NCBI GenBank assembly: GCA_027600665.1
Contig: JADGJL010000691.1
Span: forward strand, 1 to 13,234
Direction: 5' to 3'
Length of the DNA: 13,234 nucleotides
From: Irineochytrium annulatum
Taxonomy: Eukaryota; Chytridiomycota; Chytridiomycetes; Chytridiales; Chytridiaceae
Positions 1 through 9,000 of this stretch are shown piece by piece (position 1 is the first letter of the stretch; each line of letters opens with the position of its first letter). The translations under genes and the position numbers were made by a program. The notes under the pieces were generated by a model. The model worked only from the letters and a program-made list of their open reading frames with translations. It was not told the origin of the DNA and searched no databases.

Positions 1-84
1 TCGGCGTCGAGGTTACGACCTTCGGGAGGACGTGTGGTAGCATCGCAGTGCTGATGCAAAGCGAATGATGTAGAATTAACTCAG
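1..84 (+). promoter_or_regulatory. PEX14 upstream/5' leader (partial)
   Basis: This is short sequence upstream of the first ATG of PEX14. A TGA at 52-54 is in frame with that ATG, so the coding region cannot extend further left without an upstream exon. A TTAAC followed by CAG at 76-84 sits directly before the ATG and resembles a branch point plus splice acceptor. A 5'UTR intron ending at 84 is therefore possible but unproven. No TATA box is seen in the 84 bases available. Confidence 0.35.
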
Positions 85-1818
85 ATGGACGACGACCAAC
101 CACCATCATCACCAGCAGGCACCGGTGGCAGCGGTCCCCGCGATCCCCTGACGGCCGACCAGCGCGCCGAGATCAAGCGAAAGCTCCTGGAGCGGCAGCG
201 CCAGCAACTGCCGGAACACCAGCAACAGCACACCGCCGCACCGCCGCCAACGATCCCGGCCTCCGCGGCCGCGTCCCGGCCCGGTTCGACCGCCGAGGAT
301 GCCCCGCCATCATCCATCGCCAATGCTACGCCCGTCATAGCCCCGATCCCAGCATCTGCTGCGCCGTCGACGCCGTCACTTGTCGTGCCTCCAACCTCCG
401 CCGCAGTGCCTGCTGCAGCCGACAGATCCTCTTTGGTGGCATCCGCCTCGTCATTCTTGACGTCCGAAGCTGCCCGTAAGGCGCCGCGCGAGCGCGTTGA
501 AGCCTTCTTGAGGGACCAAAAAGGTCTGACGGACGCCGAGATACAGACAGCGCTGGCGAGGAGCGGGTGGGAGTGGGATGCGGCTGGGACGCTGAGACCC
601 GCGCAGGCTGCGACGAGCGCGGCACCGTTGGTACAGGGGTTTAATCAGGCCGGACAGGGGATGGCGATTCAACAGCCAGCACAGTATCCGATGCAGCAAC
701 AGCAGGGACTTCCTGGAGAGCAGATGCAAAGGCCGTATCAGCCGATAGACCCTAGGATGATGATGGTGCAGCCGGGACAGATCGGACCCGTCGCGCCGCC
801 GAAGCCGCCAATGACCCCGCGGGAGATGTTTAAGAACGCCCTACTCGTAATGTTGTTGACCGGTGCCGGGGCCTGGGGCGCTGTGCAGCTGATAAAGGTT
901 TGCACATCGGTTCAGTTATGACGCGGACTGAATTTATTACTGAACGTTTTCGATTTCCCGGCTCCCGCAGAGACTCTTTTGGCGCTCGTACATCCGCTTC
1001 CGCGCCGCGCTCGCCGCCAACGTCACCAAGAATAAGACGCGCCTGATCGGGTTGGCAAACTCCGTAGTGTCGTTCTGCGAGTTTGTAAGCGGCGGACGCG
1101 CCACGCGAAAACCTATCGAAGGAAGGAAGAACAAAAAGGAGGAGGCGGTCGATGAAGCGCAGGACGGGTTTATTGAGGTGATGGAGGATGATGGGGATGC
1201 AGAGCCCGGAGTTTCTTCGACTTCGGTAGTGAAGACGTCGCTGAAGAGAAAGGTCGAGGACATATCGACGACAGTTGAGGGAAAGATGACGGATCTTTTG
1301 GGAAGCATGAATGGATATCTATCGAAGTTCAACCCGGCCGAGACGAGGTACCGCTTTTTTTTTGCACTGGCGGAGGCCTTGGAATGTGACTCAATGCTAA
1401 TTTTCGCTCTCATTTCAGTAATCCTTTAACATCACTCTCGAAATCCCTCTCCGACCTCAATTCCCTCGCGGCCGACACCCCCTTCTCTTCCTACCCTCTC
1501 TTCTCCATGTACGGCGGCGGTAACCTCGATGACTACGCTAGCCCCGATGATGAAGCGACGCGCAAGGGACCCCCGGCGTGGTTCGTGGCGCTCAATGATG
1601 TGAAAGCGGACATTAGGTCTGTTAAAGGTTTTTTGCTGAATCGGAGGAATTTCCCAAGCGTCGCGAGCGTCAGGGCGGGAATTGCAAGCGGACAGGGATT
1701 GGGGCAGGGAGGTGCGGCGATGCAAGCAGAGCAGGAGGGGCAGGGGCAGGGGCAGACGCAAGCGGGGAGCGGGGGTGGAATGACGGGCGCGGCTGAGGAT
1801 GATATGATTATTAGCTAA
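85..1818 (+). CDS. PEX14: Peroxisomal membrane docking protein PEX14 (peroxin-14)
   Basis: Three exons, 85-897, 971-1347 and 1419-1818, give a predicted 529-residue protein. The introns are 73 nt (phase 0) and 71 nt (phase 2). The second has donor AG|GTACCG, a TGCTAAT branch and acceptor TTTCAG. PEX14 is part of the peroxisomal docking/translocation complex and binds the PTS1 receptor PEX5 and PEX13 at the membrane. The conserved Pex14 N domain lies at about residues 114-161, with the FL...GLTDAEIQTALARSG pattern. F124 and F141 have the 17-residue spacing of the two aromatic residues that hold WxxxF/Y ligands in the family. A hydrophobic segment follows at about 248-271, preceded by a PxxP-rich stretch (APPKPPM, 237-243) that could meet the PEX13 SH3 domain. 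Exons 2 and 3 encode helical, probably coiled-coil segments (for example KVEDISTTVEGK) and a tail with GPPAWFVAL and LLNRRNFPS, which resembles a conserved block of fungal/plant PEX14 as I remember it. The protein ends in a Gln/Gly-rich tract. The first ~113 residues are Pro/Ala/Ser-rich, which is unusual because the N domain is normally close to the N-terminus. Confidence 0.9.
1737..1775 (+). repeat. GGGGCA tandem repeat / G-run cluster
   Basis: G4 runs at 1737-1740, 1743-1746 and 1749-1752 are separated by CA. Further runs lie at 1764-1767 and 1771-1775. The stretch falls in the last PEX14 exon and encodes the EGQGQGQTQ tail. The runs are on the coding strand, so the mRNA could form a G-quadruplex; this is inferred from base pattern only. 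Confidence 0.6.
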
Positions 1819-2520
1819 GTGCTTGTCTTCCTTGAAACCAGAGTAGAATAGTAACAATATCTCTTTGATTCGTATTATTGCAACAAGCTAACTGCGACCC
1901 GTGAAGACGAAGTTTTCTTTTATCGACGCCAATTGTCACGTTGAAAGAAAAGAGTATCTCATATTTTTGAGGAACTGCGCATATAAAAAAGCATCTGCTG
2001 CCATCATAAAACCATGGTGGCCGTCGCTGTCACGAGGGAACTATTGGATGACCGTCCACGATCACAATGACGAGGATATAAAGATTCTCGTAAGACCAGC
2101 ACCATATCAGTTGAAAAGTGACGGTTTCGTACGCTAAGCTAACCGTCATGCTGAAAAAAAGGCGAAAAAAAAAACAAAGAACAAAAAACGGACTCTGACG
2201 ATTTCGCGACGGCTATATCAAACTTAGGACCAAGGATGCTATTTTTGAGCCAACGGGAAAGCAGTTGCACCCTCAAGTAATATCACAACACACCGTTGGG
2301 GTGCGTATAGGGGACTTCACATGGAAAAGGCCCCGTTATTCTGTCAGAATGATTTTTGGTGCGGTGACTTGAAAAATGGTCCGGTGTAGTCATCAAATAG
2401 GAAAGCAGAGGCGTGATCGCCCGCTTTTTACATGTGGGATAAGTCGAGACGGCAGGATTTCAGTTTACGCCGAGCATGACGGCGCACCGACCGTCGAGAC
2501 GTTGAATGGGAGTCTGAGCA

Positions 2521-2536
2521 GCGAATGCGCATTCGC
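2521..2536. repeat. Perfect 16-bp palindrome
   Basis: GCGAATGCGCATTCGC reads identically on both strands. It lies about 385 bp upstream of the zinc-finger gene start. It could be a binding site for a dimeric regulator. One such palindrome in 13 kb is not strongly improbable by chance, so function is only suggested. Confidence 0.55.
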
Positions 2537-2585
2537 ATGTCATTTTTGTGGCCAACATGTTACGGGAGGAAGGCAGCGTCTTGAG

Positions 2586-2614
2586 CGGAGCTCCGTCACA
2601 GACGCGAGACGCGA
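2586..2614. repeat. Short palindrome plus tandem 7-mer
   Basis: CGGAGCTCCG (2586-2595) is a perfect 10-bp palindrome. It is followed at 2601-2614 by two head-to-tail copies of GACGCGA. Both are in the upstream region of the zinc-finger gene. Palindromic CGG...CCG elements are the kind of site bound by fungal Zn2Cys6 dimers, but no specific factor can be named. Confidence 0.45.
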
Positions 2615-2631
2615 GTATGTTACCGCTCCCT

Positions 2632-2659
2632 CGGCCGGGATCTTGCTAAAGCCCGGCCG
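2632..2659. repeat. GC-rich inverted repeat (8-bp arms, 12-nt loop)
   Basis: CGGCCGGG at 2632-2639 and its exact reverse complement CCCGGCCG at 2652-2659 flank a 12-nt spacer. It could form a stable hairpin or a split operator. It lies about 260 bp upstream of the zinc-finger start codon. Confidence 0.5.
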
Positions 2660-2920
2660 CTTAAGGGACAGGCCACACCCTGCGCTGCTGCGAGCATGCA
2701 GCCCGCCTCCCTATAACAGGATCGTACCCGCACAGGACCTCTGACCACACCACGGACAAAGCCCATCCCCTGCTTATCACGGACCCTGCACCGCAGCGTA
2801 CAACGTCGGCTTACTTCAACGGCCCGCAACCCCATCCATCCCGCCTCCCTGCGAGAAGATCGAATAGCTTGCCGTCGGCCTCATCAGCCCGTTTATTGTC
2901 TCGCATCAGGTCGCTGCTCG

Positions 2921-3969
2921 ATGTGGTCTTCCACATCCCGGATCGCATCATTCCCGTCGCCGAGCATGTCACCTCCAGCCGACCCGGTGCCGGACCTCCC
3001 AGACGTCCACGAGTCGACACAGCATGTCGCCGGCCTCCGGACCACGACAGCGGCGCGGTCTCGGAGCGAGGAGTGGCAGATGGCGCGGCCGCTCGCGTTA
3101 AATGTCACGCCTGCGCCGTCGCCGAGGCCCTCGACCTTGATCGCGCAGGAGTCGCAGGACTACTACTTACCCGCGCGGCGGCTGTCATCGCCGAGGACGT
3201 CCGTTTTCTCGCCGTCGCCGTCGTCAGCGGGCGGCATCGGCGTCAACCCGATAATGAGCGTCGACAGGCTCATCGCGGCCGACGAACGACCGCTGCGCGA
3301 CGACCGCGACGGGAACGCGCCGGCGAGTGGGAGCTGGCCAGCCGATAATCTGCCGTTCGCCCTCCCGCCGTTCTCGTCCTTCGTCACGGCCGTGGCGGCG
3401 GACCGCCTCCCGCACGCTCGCACCGCCGCGCTCGCCGACCCCACGCGCGACCACCTCCCCACGACCCCATCACGCGACTACCTCCCGGACGCGCATTCAC
3501 CACGCCCCGTCTCCCCGCCGCAACACGCCCCTTATCTTCACCACACCTCCTCGGCACCATACCACTCCCCGTATCCCACCATGACCCCGCCCAGCAGCAA
3601 CGGCCACCTCTCCGCGTACCTGCCCACCTCTTCTCCCGCTTCCGGCCCCAGCTCTACCTTCCCGATGGAGCCGCGGCAGAGCCTCCGCGCGCGCGTTGGG
3701 GCGAGGCCGTATCGATGCCCGCTGGACGGGTGCCGGTCCATCTTCTCGCGGCGGTATAACTGTTTGCAGGTGAGCTTTTGCGCGTGTGTATTCCAACTTT
3801 GTGGTGCTCTCTTGCTGACGGATTTTATTTTTTACCGTAGCATTTCCGAACGCACGCGCAGAGACTGGGTGTTGGGGTAGACGCGATCGAGAGGGGTTGC
3901 AGGGCGTTGAAGGGCGCGCCGGCGGGGACGGTGCCCGTGGCCGCGACGATGGCGGAATTGATGAAGTGA
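2921..3969 (+). CDS. Predicted single C2H2 zinc-finger protein
   Basis: Two exons, 2921-3769 and 3841-3969, give a predicted 325-residue protein. The 71-nt phase-0 intron has donor CAG|GTGAGC, a GCTGAC branch and acceptor CCGTAG. Splicing creates one complete C2H2 finger, CPLDGC...HFRTH, with zinc ligands C266, C271, H284 and H288 (C-x4-C-x12-H-x3-H). The preceding RPYR resembles a finger linker. The finger is expected to bind nucleic acid in the nucleus, so a transcription factor is likely, but the target is unknown. Residues 1-260 are Pro/Ser/Ala-rich and look disordered, with a small internal repeat (RDHLPTTPSRDYLPD, 176-190). A short 37-residue tail follows the finger. The ATG at 2921 has a poor context. 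The in-frame ATG at 2966 (residue 16) has A at -3 and may be the real start. A single finger is unusual for DNA binding, so dimerisation or protein binding are alternatives. Confidence 0.75.
3716..3855 (+). other. C2H2 finger split by an intron
   Basis: Codons for C266 (3716-3718) and C271 lie in exon 1. H284 (3841-3843) and H288 (3853-3855) lie in exon 2. The intron falls immediately before the first histidine codon. The intron has no in-frame stop, so retention would yield a protein that keeps both cysteines but reads exon 2 in another frame and ends at 3880. Confidence 0.8.
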
Positions 3970-4288
3970 AAGGCAGCGATGTTATAACGCTTTTTAAGAT
4001 GGATTGGACTTGCATCAACGGATATGCCTCCTTATACTTTCCTCGTGTGGATTTAATTATATTTCCATTCTATTTTATCACCTACTTTATGAAGCCTGCT
4101 TTTTATTATTTACGGATGGATTTCCTAACAAGTTGAGACCCTCACGATATTTGAGCTGGTTCACTACTTTAATACAAAATACAACCTGCATGGTGCGAAG
4201 ATACCGCAAAACTAATGAGCCCTCCTGAAAAGTGCACGTAGTTGTCAAAGACAGCTTCGGTTGCCAAGCCAGAAGACCCCTGCCCATC
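3970..4288. other. Intergenic spacer, AT-rich
   Basis: This is the spacer between the zinc-finger stop codon and the GH26 ATG. It is clearly richer in A/T than the flanking exons, as expected for a combined 3'UTR and promoter. TTTAATACAAAATAC at about 4169 is a weak TATA-like candidate. A TGA at 4226-4228 is in frame with the GH26 ATG and limits its 5' extension. No gene is seen. Confidence 0.6.
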
Positions 4289-5705
4289 ATGCTCGCCGTC
4301 ACCCTGCTCTTTGCCGGCCTGATCCCCGTCGTCGTGGGCCAGTCCTCTTCAGCATCAACACCACTCTCATCGGCGACGGTTGGCCTGTCATCCCCATTGT
4401 CCACGCCGGGCCCTCTGCAGCGGACGCTGTTTGGCGTATACGACTACCAAGATCCTGATTTTAACCAGTCCCTCGGCGCCCTGCAAGACCTTCAGGCCTT
4501 CCAGAACAAGCCCTACGGCGTCATCCATTTTTTCACTGAATGTGAGTATTGCATTGACGTAGCGCTGTTCAGATGTCGTTAACCGACATTCATCGATTGC
4601 AGGGTGCCAGGCCATGGACCCGGCCATGTTCGCCTACTACGACACTATCGTCTTCGACCAGAAACTTCCCTCGATTTGGAACGAGATGCAGTCCGTTCCT
4701 TTCATCACATGGCAACCCGCTTGCTTTGATCCCAAGGGCCCTACGCCGGCGAACTTTATCAAAGACGTAGCGCAGGGGAAGCACGACGACTTTATTGACG
4801 CGTGGGCGAAGAAGTTGATGACGTGGATCAGCGGACCGGATAACACGAACGGGACGGCCGATGACAGAAGGGCGTACATCCGGTTGGGGCATGAAATGAA
4901 TACGAATTTCTATCCATGTTGGTGTTTTAATCCGTTTTTTACTGGGAAGAAGTTGTTAGTTTCCCACTAACAAAAATTTTCCGCATGGACAGGGTGCCCC
5001 GCCAAGAACCCCGCGATCTCTACCGCGGACTACATTACCTTCTTCCGCCGCACGCGCGCCCGCTTTGACATGCTCGGCTTCACCTCCTCCCAGCTGCAGT
5101 GGGTCTGGTGCCCGAACAACTTCGATACAGGCCCCGTCACGGCGGAGCAGCTCTACCCTGGCAACGACGCAGCCGACTGGGTCTGCTTCGACGCCTACAA
5201 CGGGCAAGGGTTCAGCGACCCGGTCTGGCTCGTCCAGCCGATGGTGAAGCGCCTCAACACCCTTACGGGCGGAATGAGGCCAATCGTCATCGCGGAGGCG
5301 GGGACCTTGATTAAGAAGGACGTGCCGCAGTCCGAAGGCCTGGCGGCGAAGCTCGGGTGGATCCAAGGGCTGTACGACCTGGCCGTGTTCCAGCTCGGCA
5401 TCAGCATGGTCCTGTACTGGAATCAGGCAGAGTTCGCCGTCAGGGGTTATGGACAGCCGGACCTGGTCGGGTGGGGCGCGGCGGTCAACAACGCGACGTT
5501 GGGGCTCGTGGTGGCGGACAAGACGAACAAGAGGCTGATGACGGATCAGGTTTTTTGGGGTCAGAATGCGGGGGATGGCAGCAACGCGAAGGGAGGGTCC
5601 AGTGGGATCGCATTACCGGCCGCTGCGTCCGCGGCTGCCGCGCGGGCAAACGGCGGACTTGGACTTCTGGCTTTTCTTGCTTGCGCATTGGCGGTTTGCG
5701 TCTGA
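4289..5705 (+). CDS. Secreted, probably GPI-anchored GH26 beta-mannanase-like glycoside hydrolase
   Basis: Three exons, 4289-4541, 4603-4917 and 4993-5705, give a predicted 426-residue protein. The introns are 61 and 75 nt, both phase 1. GH26 enzymes hydrolyse beta-1,4-mannan, and a few members act on other beta-glycans, by a retaining mechanism. The acid/base is E182 in RLGHEMNTNFYPW, and the nucleophile is E291 in PIVIAEAG. Their spacing of 109 residues fits the family. FITWQP, WVCFDAYNG and VLYWNQAEF are further family-like strands. Residues 1-17 form a signal peptide (MLAVTLLFAGLIPVVVG), then a Ser/Thr-rich linker to about residue 45. The C-terminus has a GSNAKGGSSG stretch and a hydrophobic end (about 411-426), which is the pattern of a GPI-anchor signal. 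N-glycosylation sequons are NQS (N59), NGT (N167) and NAT (N356). The second intron's donor, GTTGGT, is weak. It was chosen because it restores YPW; another phase-1 donor at 4924 would insert two residues. Exact substrate is not decidable here. Confidence 0.88.
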
Positions 5706-6086
5706 TAGCGCCGTTTTCAACGTGTCTTTCTTTCGCCGCTCTCCGACGATTCATCCTATCGATCATTCTTTAATCTTGTTATCTTTCCTACTCCTTATCG
5801 CTCTAACCTGTATGTGGTTTAAATTAATGTTCCGCTCGAACAAATATTTCCGTCGCCCAAATCTTCACTGGTTTGTCGATACTTTATCAGGACATCGTAG
5901 CATGCCGCGCCGTCAGCAGAATCCTGGTGGCGTCGTTAGTGGCGCTTCAGCTTAGCGTGAAAACCATGTGCCGCTTCGCGTCTCTGCAATCTCGCCACGA
6001 CATCTCCACCGGCATCGTGGCGAGGAGAATTGGTGCAACTCCGACCACACCCGCTGGAAGCTGTCATTGCGCAAAGGACTTCGAAA
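5706..6086. other. Intergenic spacer upstream of the Rho GEF gene
   Basis: A 381-nt spacer. Positions about 5720-5810 are pyrimidine-rich, a common feature of fungal promoters and 5'UTRs. A GTATGT at 5810-5815 looks like a splice donor, and CAG/TAG acceptor candidates lie between 5890 and 5954. A 5'UTR intron is therefore possible but not shown. No open frame here carries recognisable protein features. Confidence 0.5.
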
Positions 6087-9000
6087 ATGATGGCGGACAC
6101 TGAAGGCGACGACCTCGGGACCATGCCGCCGGCCGCCGGCGCCCCGCATGCAGTCGACCTAGCACCGACTCGGTCCGGGAGCTCCAGCCATCTTCCGGCG
6201 GCAATCCCGCTGAGCATCGACACCTCGATGGCGACACGGACGCCCTCAAAGACCAGCCCCGCGAGGGCGAAGCCGAAAGAGGTGGGTTGGTGCCCGCGCG
6301 AGGCACTTCCTGGCATCCGCTGCCCAGCGGCGAGGGGCGGGGAACTCGTTCCCACGCGCGCGGACGGCTCGTCGTTGTGGCGGAAGCTGGGTGCTAACGC
6401 TGTCGTTTCGGCCATCGCAGTCCATGCCCTTCCATCATCCTACGCTCTTGGCGACGCCGGACGGGTTCGTGAGGAGCTATACGCATCGGTCGCACCACAG
6501 GTGGTCGACCTACTACGAGGACAAGCAGCAGTGGGCGCAGAGGCCGTACGCGACCGCAAGGCCGAAGGACTCGGCGTCGAAGAAGGCCAAGGTACGCTTC
6601 CGAGGCTTTTGGGTGGAGCTGGTTTAACGTGGTGCAGCACAAGGAGGCGCCGGCGGCGGTAGCGACCGGGGAGGTATCATTAACAGCACCAGTTCCGGAG
6701 GGAGACATCCAGCCGACCATCGCGCTAGCCGCAAAAGCGCCGCATGCCCCCGTACCGTCGCTAACAATAACGGAGGAACCGGAGGATGCGCCCGCAGCAG
6801 TGGACCGACCGCCAGCGGCGGTGATATCTGAGAACGTGGACGAGGACTTCCTTCTCCGTCCGGAGAACCTGACGCTCTGCATCACCGTATACCCCTACGC
6901 GGCCGACAAGAACGACGAGCTCAGCTTCGTCGAGGGTCTCGTCATCCGGGTCGTGAGGAAGGTGGTCGGCGGGTGGTGGGAGGGCCAACTGGATCAGAGT
7001 GTGGGTTGGTTCCCGGCGAACCATGTTGCGCCGTATCACCACTCGGGCGCAGCCAGCGGAAGAGGATCTGGGACGGCCGGCGGGTGTGGGAGTTGGGGGC
7101 AGGCCGGCGATGATGCGGATGACGCGGTGGGTTTTTTTTTTTTTTTTTTTTTTCTGTTCGGTGACGGAGCCGTGACGACAAGGGCTGATGTTGGGCGTGC
7201 TTAGATTGGACCGTTCGCGAACACGGTGGAGGAGATTGACCAGTTACGGATTAGGACAATTCATATCAACAATCAGGAGATGATGAGCGACACGCCGGGA
7301 AGTGGGGAGCCTTCCGCCGGCCCCAGGAGCTCTGCAGGCGCATCTGCAGAATTTGTGGCGGTGGATGTCGACAATGAGGTGGTCTTGCAGCGGAGGCTGG
7401 GGATTATGAAGATGCTGATTGAGCACGAGAGCTCGTACGTCAATATGCTGATGGAGTTCTCGAACGTGAGTTCTTTCATAAACCGCTATCTTTCGGTAGA
7501 AGGCGATAGTGACAATTTCGCAGGAGTTTATCTCTCCGCTTGCAAAGGAGAGCTGGATTACCGTGCATGACCGTTATTGCATGTTCTCCAACATCGATGA
7601 GATTATAGATCTTCATGGATGCCTTTTGGATCAGTTGAAGCTGATGTTTGCCGACCAGTGGTCGCTCCCTTCTCTCGCTTCAACATTTGCGGAATTTGTA
7701 TGTATCTCTACTTAGTCTTGGTTTGTCTTGGTGCTCATTTCTCCAATTAGGCGGAGAGGTTCACGGATGTGTACTGCCAGTATTGTTCCGTCTTACCCGA
7801 GGCAGTCGCGATCTTGTCAAAATATCGGCAAGATGTAAACATGAACCGTTTTTTAATGGTTAATATCCTTGTTGTATTACTGTTTATTTTTTTGTCGTAT
7901 TAACGCCATCGGCAGAACACTTCCGCCGCATCGACCCCACCCATCCTCTACCTCCTCTCATTCCTTTACAAACCACTTCAGAAGAAGCATCGACACGTCG
8001 CCATTTTGAAAGAGCTGGTCGCGACGTCCCACCCGGACCAACCGGGTCTTAGCGAGATGCGCGCCTCGATCGGAATGATGAAGGATGCATACAGAGAGCT
8101 GGAGTCGGCAAAGATGGAGATTGAAAACCGCGAGGTCGTTCGCGGCATTATGAGGCGGCTGGATTCTTGGGAGGGCCCCGGGCTGGAGCACTACGGTGAC
8201 TTGCTGCTCGAGGGCAACATGAAGCTACATGAGCTTCATCGAACACGAGAGCGGCAGTTCTACCTGCTAGAGAAGATCCTTGTTATTATTAGGACGCACA
8301 AGTCGATCACGACTGGGGCACTTCGGTATAAGCTGGTGGATCGCGTGCTGATGTCGAGGATGGTTGTTCAAAAATTAAGCGTCGTTGCTGAGAATGATGG
8401 TTTGTAGCACTTGATCGTGTTGATTTGTCCTGAACTATTTGTTTCTAGAAACGGTCCCGTTGACCTTCACGCTTACGTACGTTACGGAGGAGAGCAAGAC
8501 GAAAACGCTGACCATTACCGCCTTTAACCCCGACCAATTGAGCCGTTGGATGTCCCTTCTCGAGCGGCAATTGGAACTTAACAAGCGGGACACATTTCCA
8601 TCGTTACCGCGAGAGCTTCAGGACGAGATTCTCTCTATCTCATCCGATACACCGCAAAACGCGACGGACGCACCGATTTCGCCGACCAGCAGCAAAGGTG
8701 GCAAAACCTTGAAGAAGATGCTCACGAGATGGGGCTCCCGTATCAAGCGGAAGTTAAATACTGCGAAGGAGGAAAGCGGTAGCTTGCACTTCGGGATCGA
8801 AAAGCATCACTCCCTTCGTGTTCGAGACTCGCTCCTCGATGGTGGCGACGGCACTCTATTTGGAAGGGGGTTCAGGAGACGCGCCCAAGTAACACGGTCA
8901 GACCCAAGGTCGGAGGAGATCGCGACCGCCCCACCCGCGACGACTCCTGCTCCTCTACCTTCACCGTCAACTGCCGTGCAGCCGGTAGTCCTTCCTCCCT

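Larger units (their letters stand above)
1819..2920. other. Intergenic spacer between PEX14 and the zinc-finger gene
   Basis: This holds the 3' end of the PEX14 transcript and the upstream region of the zinc-finger gene. I see no supported gene. The open frame at 1901-2137 begins with GTG. The ATG-started 122-codon frame at 2376-2744 has no recognisable domain and a composition that looks non-coding. A-rich runs lie at 2154-2187. A CCTATAAC element at about 2710 is the only TATA-like sequence in the right half. The frame of the zinc-finger gene stays open upstream of its ATG back to at least about 2740, without another ATG. The right half contains the palindromes listed separately. Confidence 0.6.

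Noticed and set aside
2376..2744. 122-codon ATG-started open frame on the plus strand
   Set aside because: No domain, no intron signals, no family resemblance, and it overlaps the palindrome block. It is compatible with chance in GC-rich sequence.
1901..2850. Possible tRNA or 5S rRNA in the long spacer
   Set aside because: I looked for a GGTTCRANNCC-type B box and a cloverleaf with matching acceptor arms and found none. A tRNAscan-type run would be decisive.
3224..4018. Arg/Pro-rich open frames on the minus strand under the zinc-finger gene
   Set aside because: Composition follows the opposite coding strand, and the plus strand yields an exact C2H2 finger after splicing.
4232..4288. N-terminal extension of the GH26 protein by 19 residues
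   Set aside because: It would need a GTG start. The ATG at 4289 gives a clean signal peptide, and a stop lies in frame at 4226.
6030..6086. Earlier start of the Rho GEF
   Set aside because: The open frame starts at TTG. The first ATGs are at 6087 and 6090, with A at -3 of the former.
6282..6662. Unspliced continuation of Rho GEF exon 1 as an independent 210-codon frame
   Set aside because: It crosses a good donor (GAG|GTGGGT), a GCTAAC branch and a CAG acceptor. Splicing restores one frame that runs to the SH3 domain.
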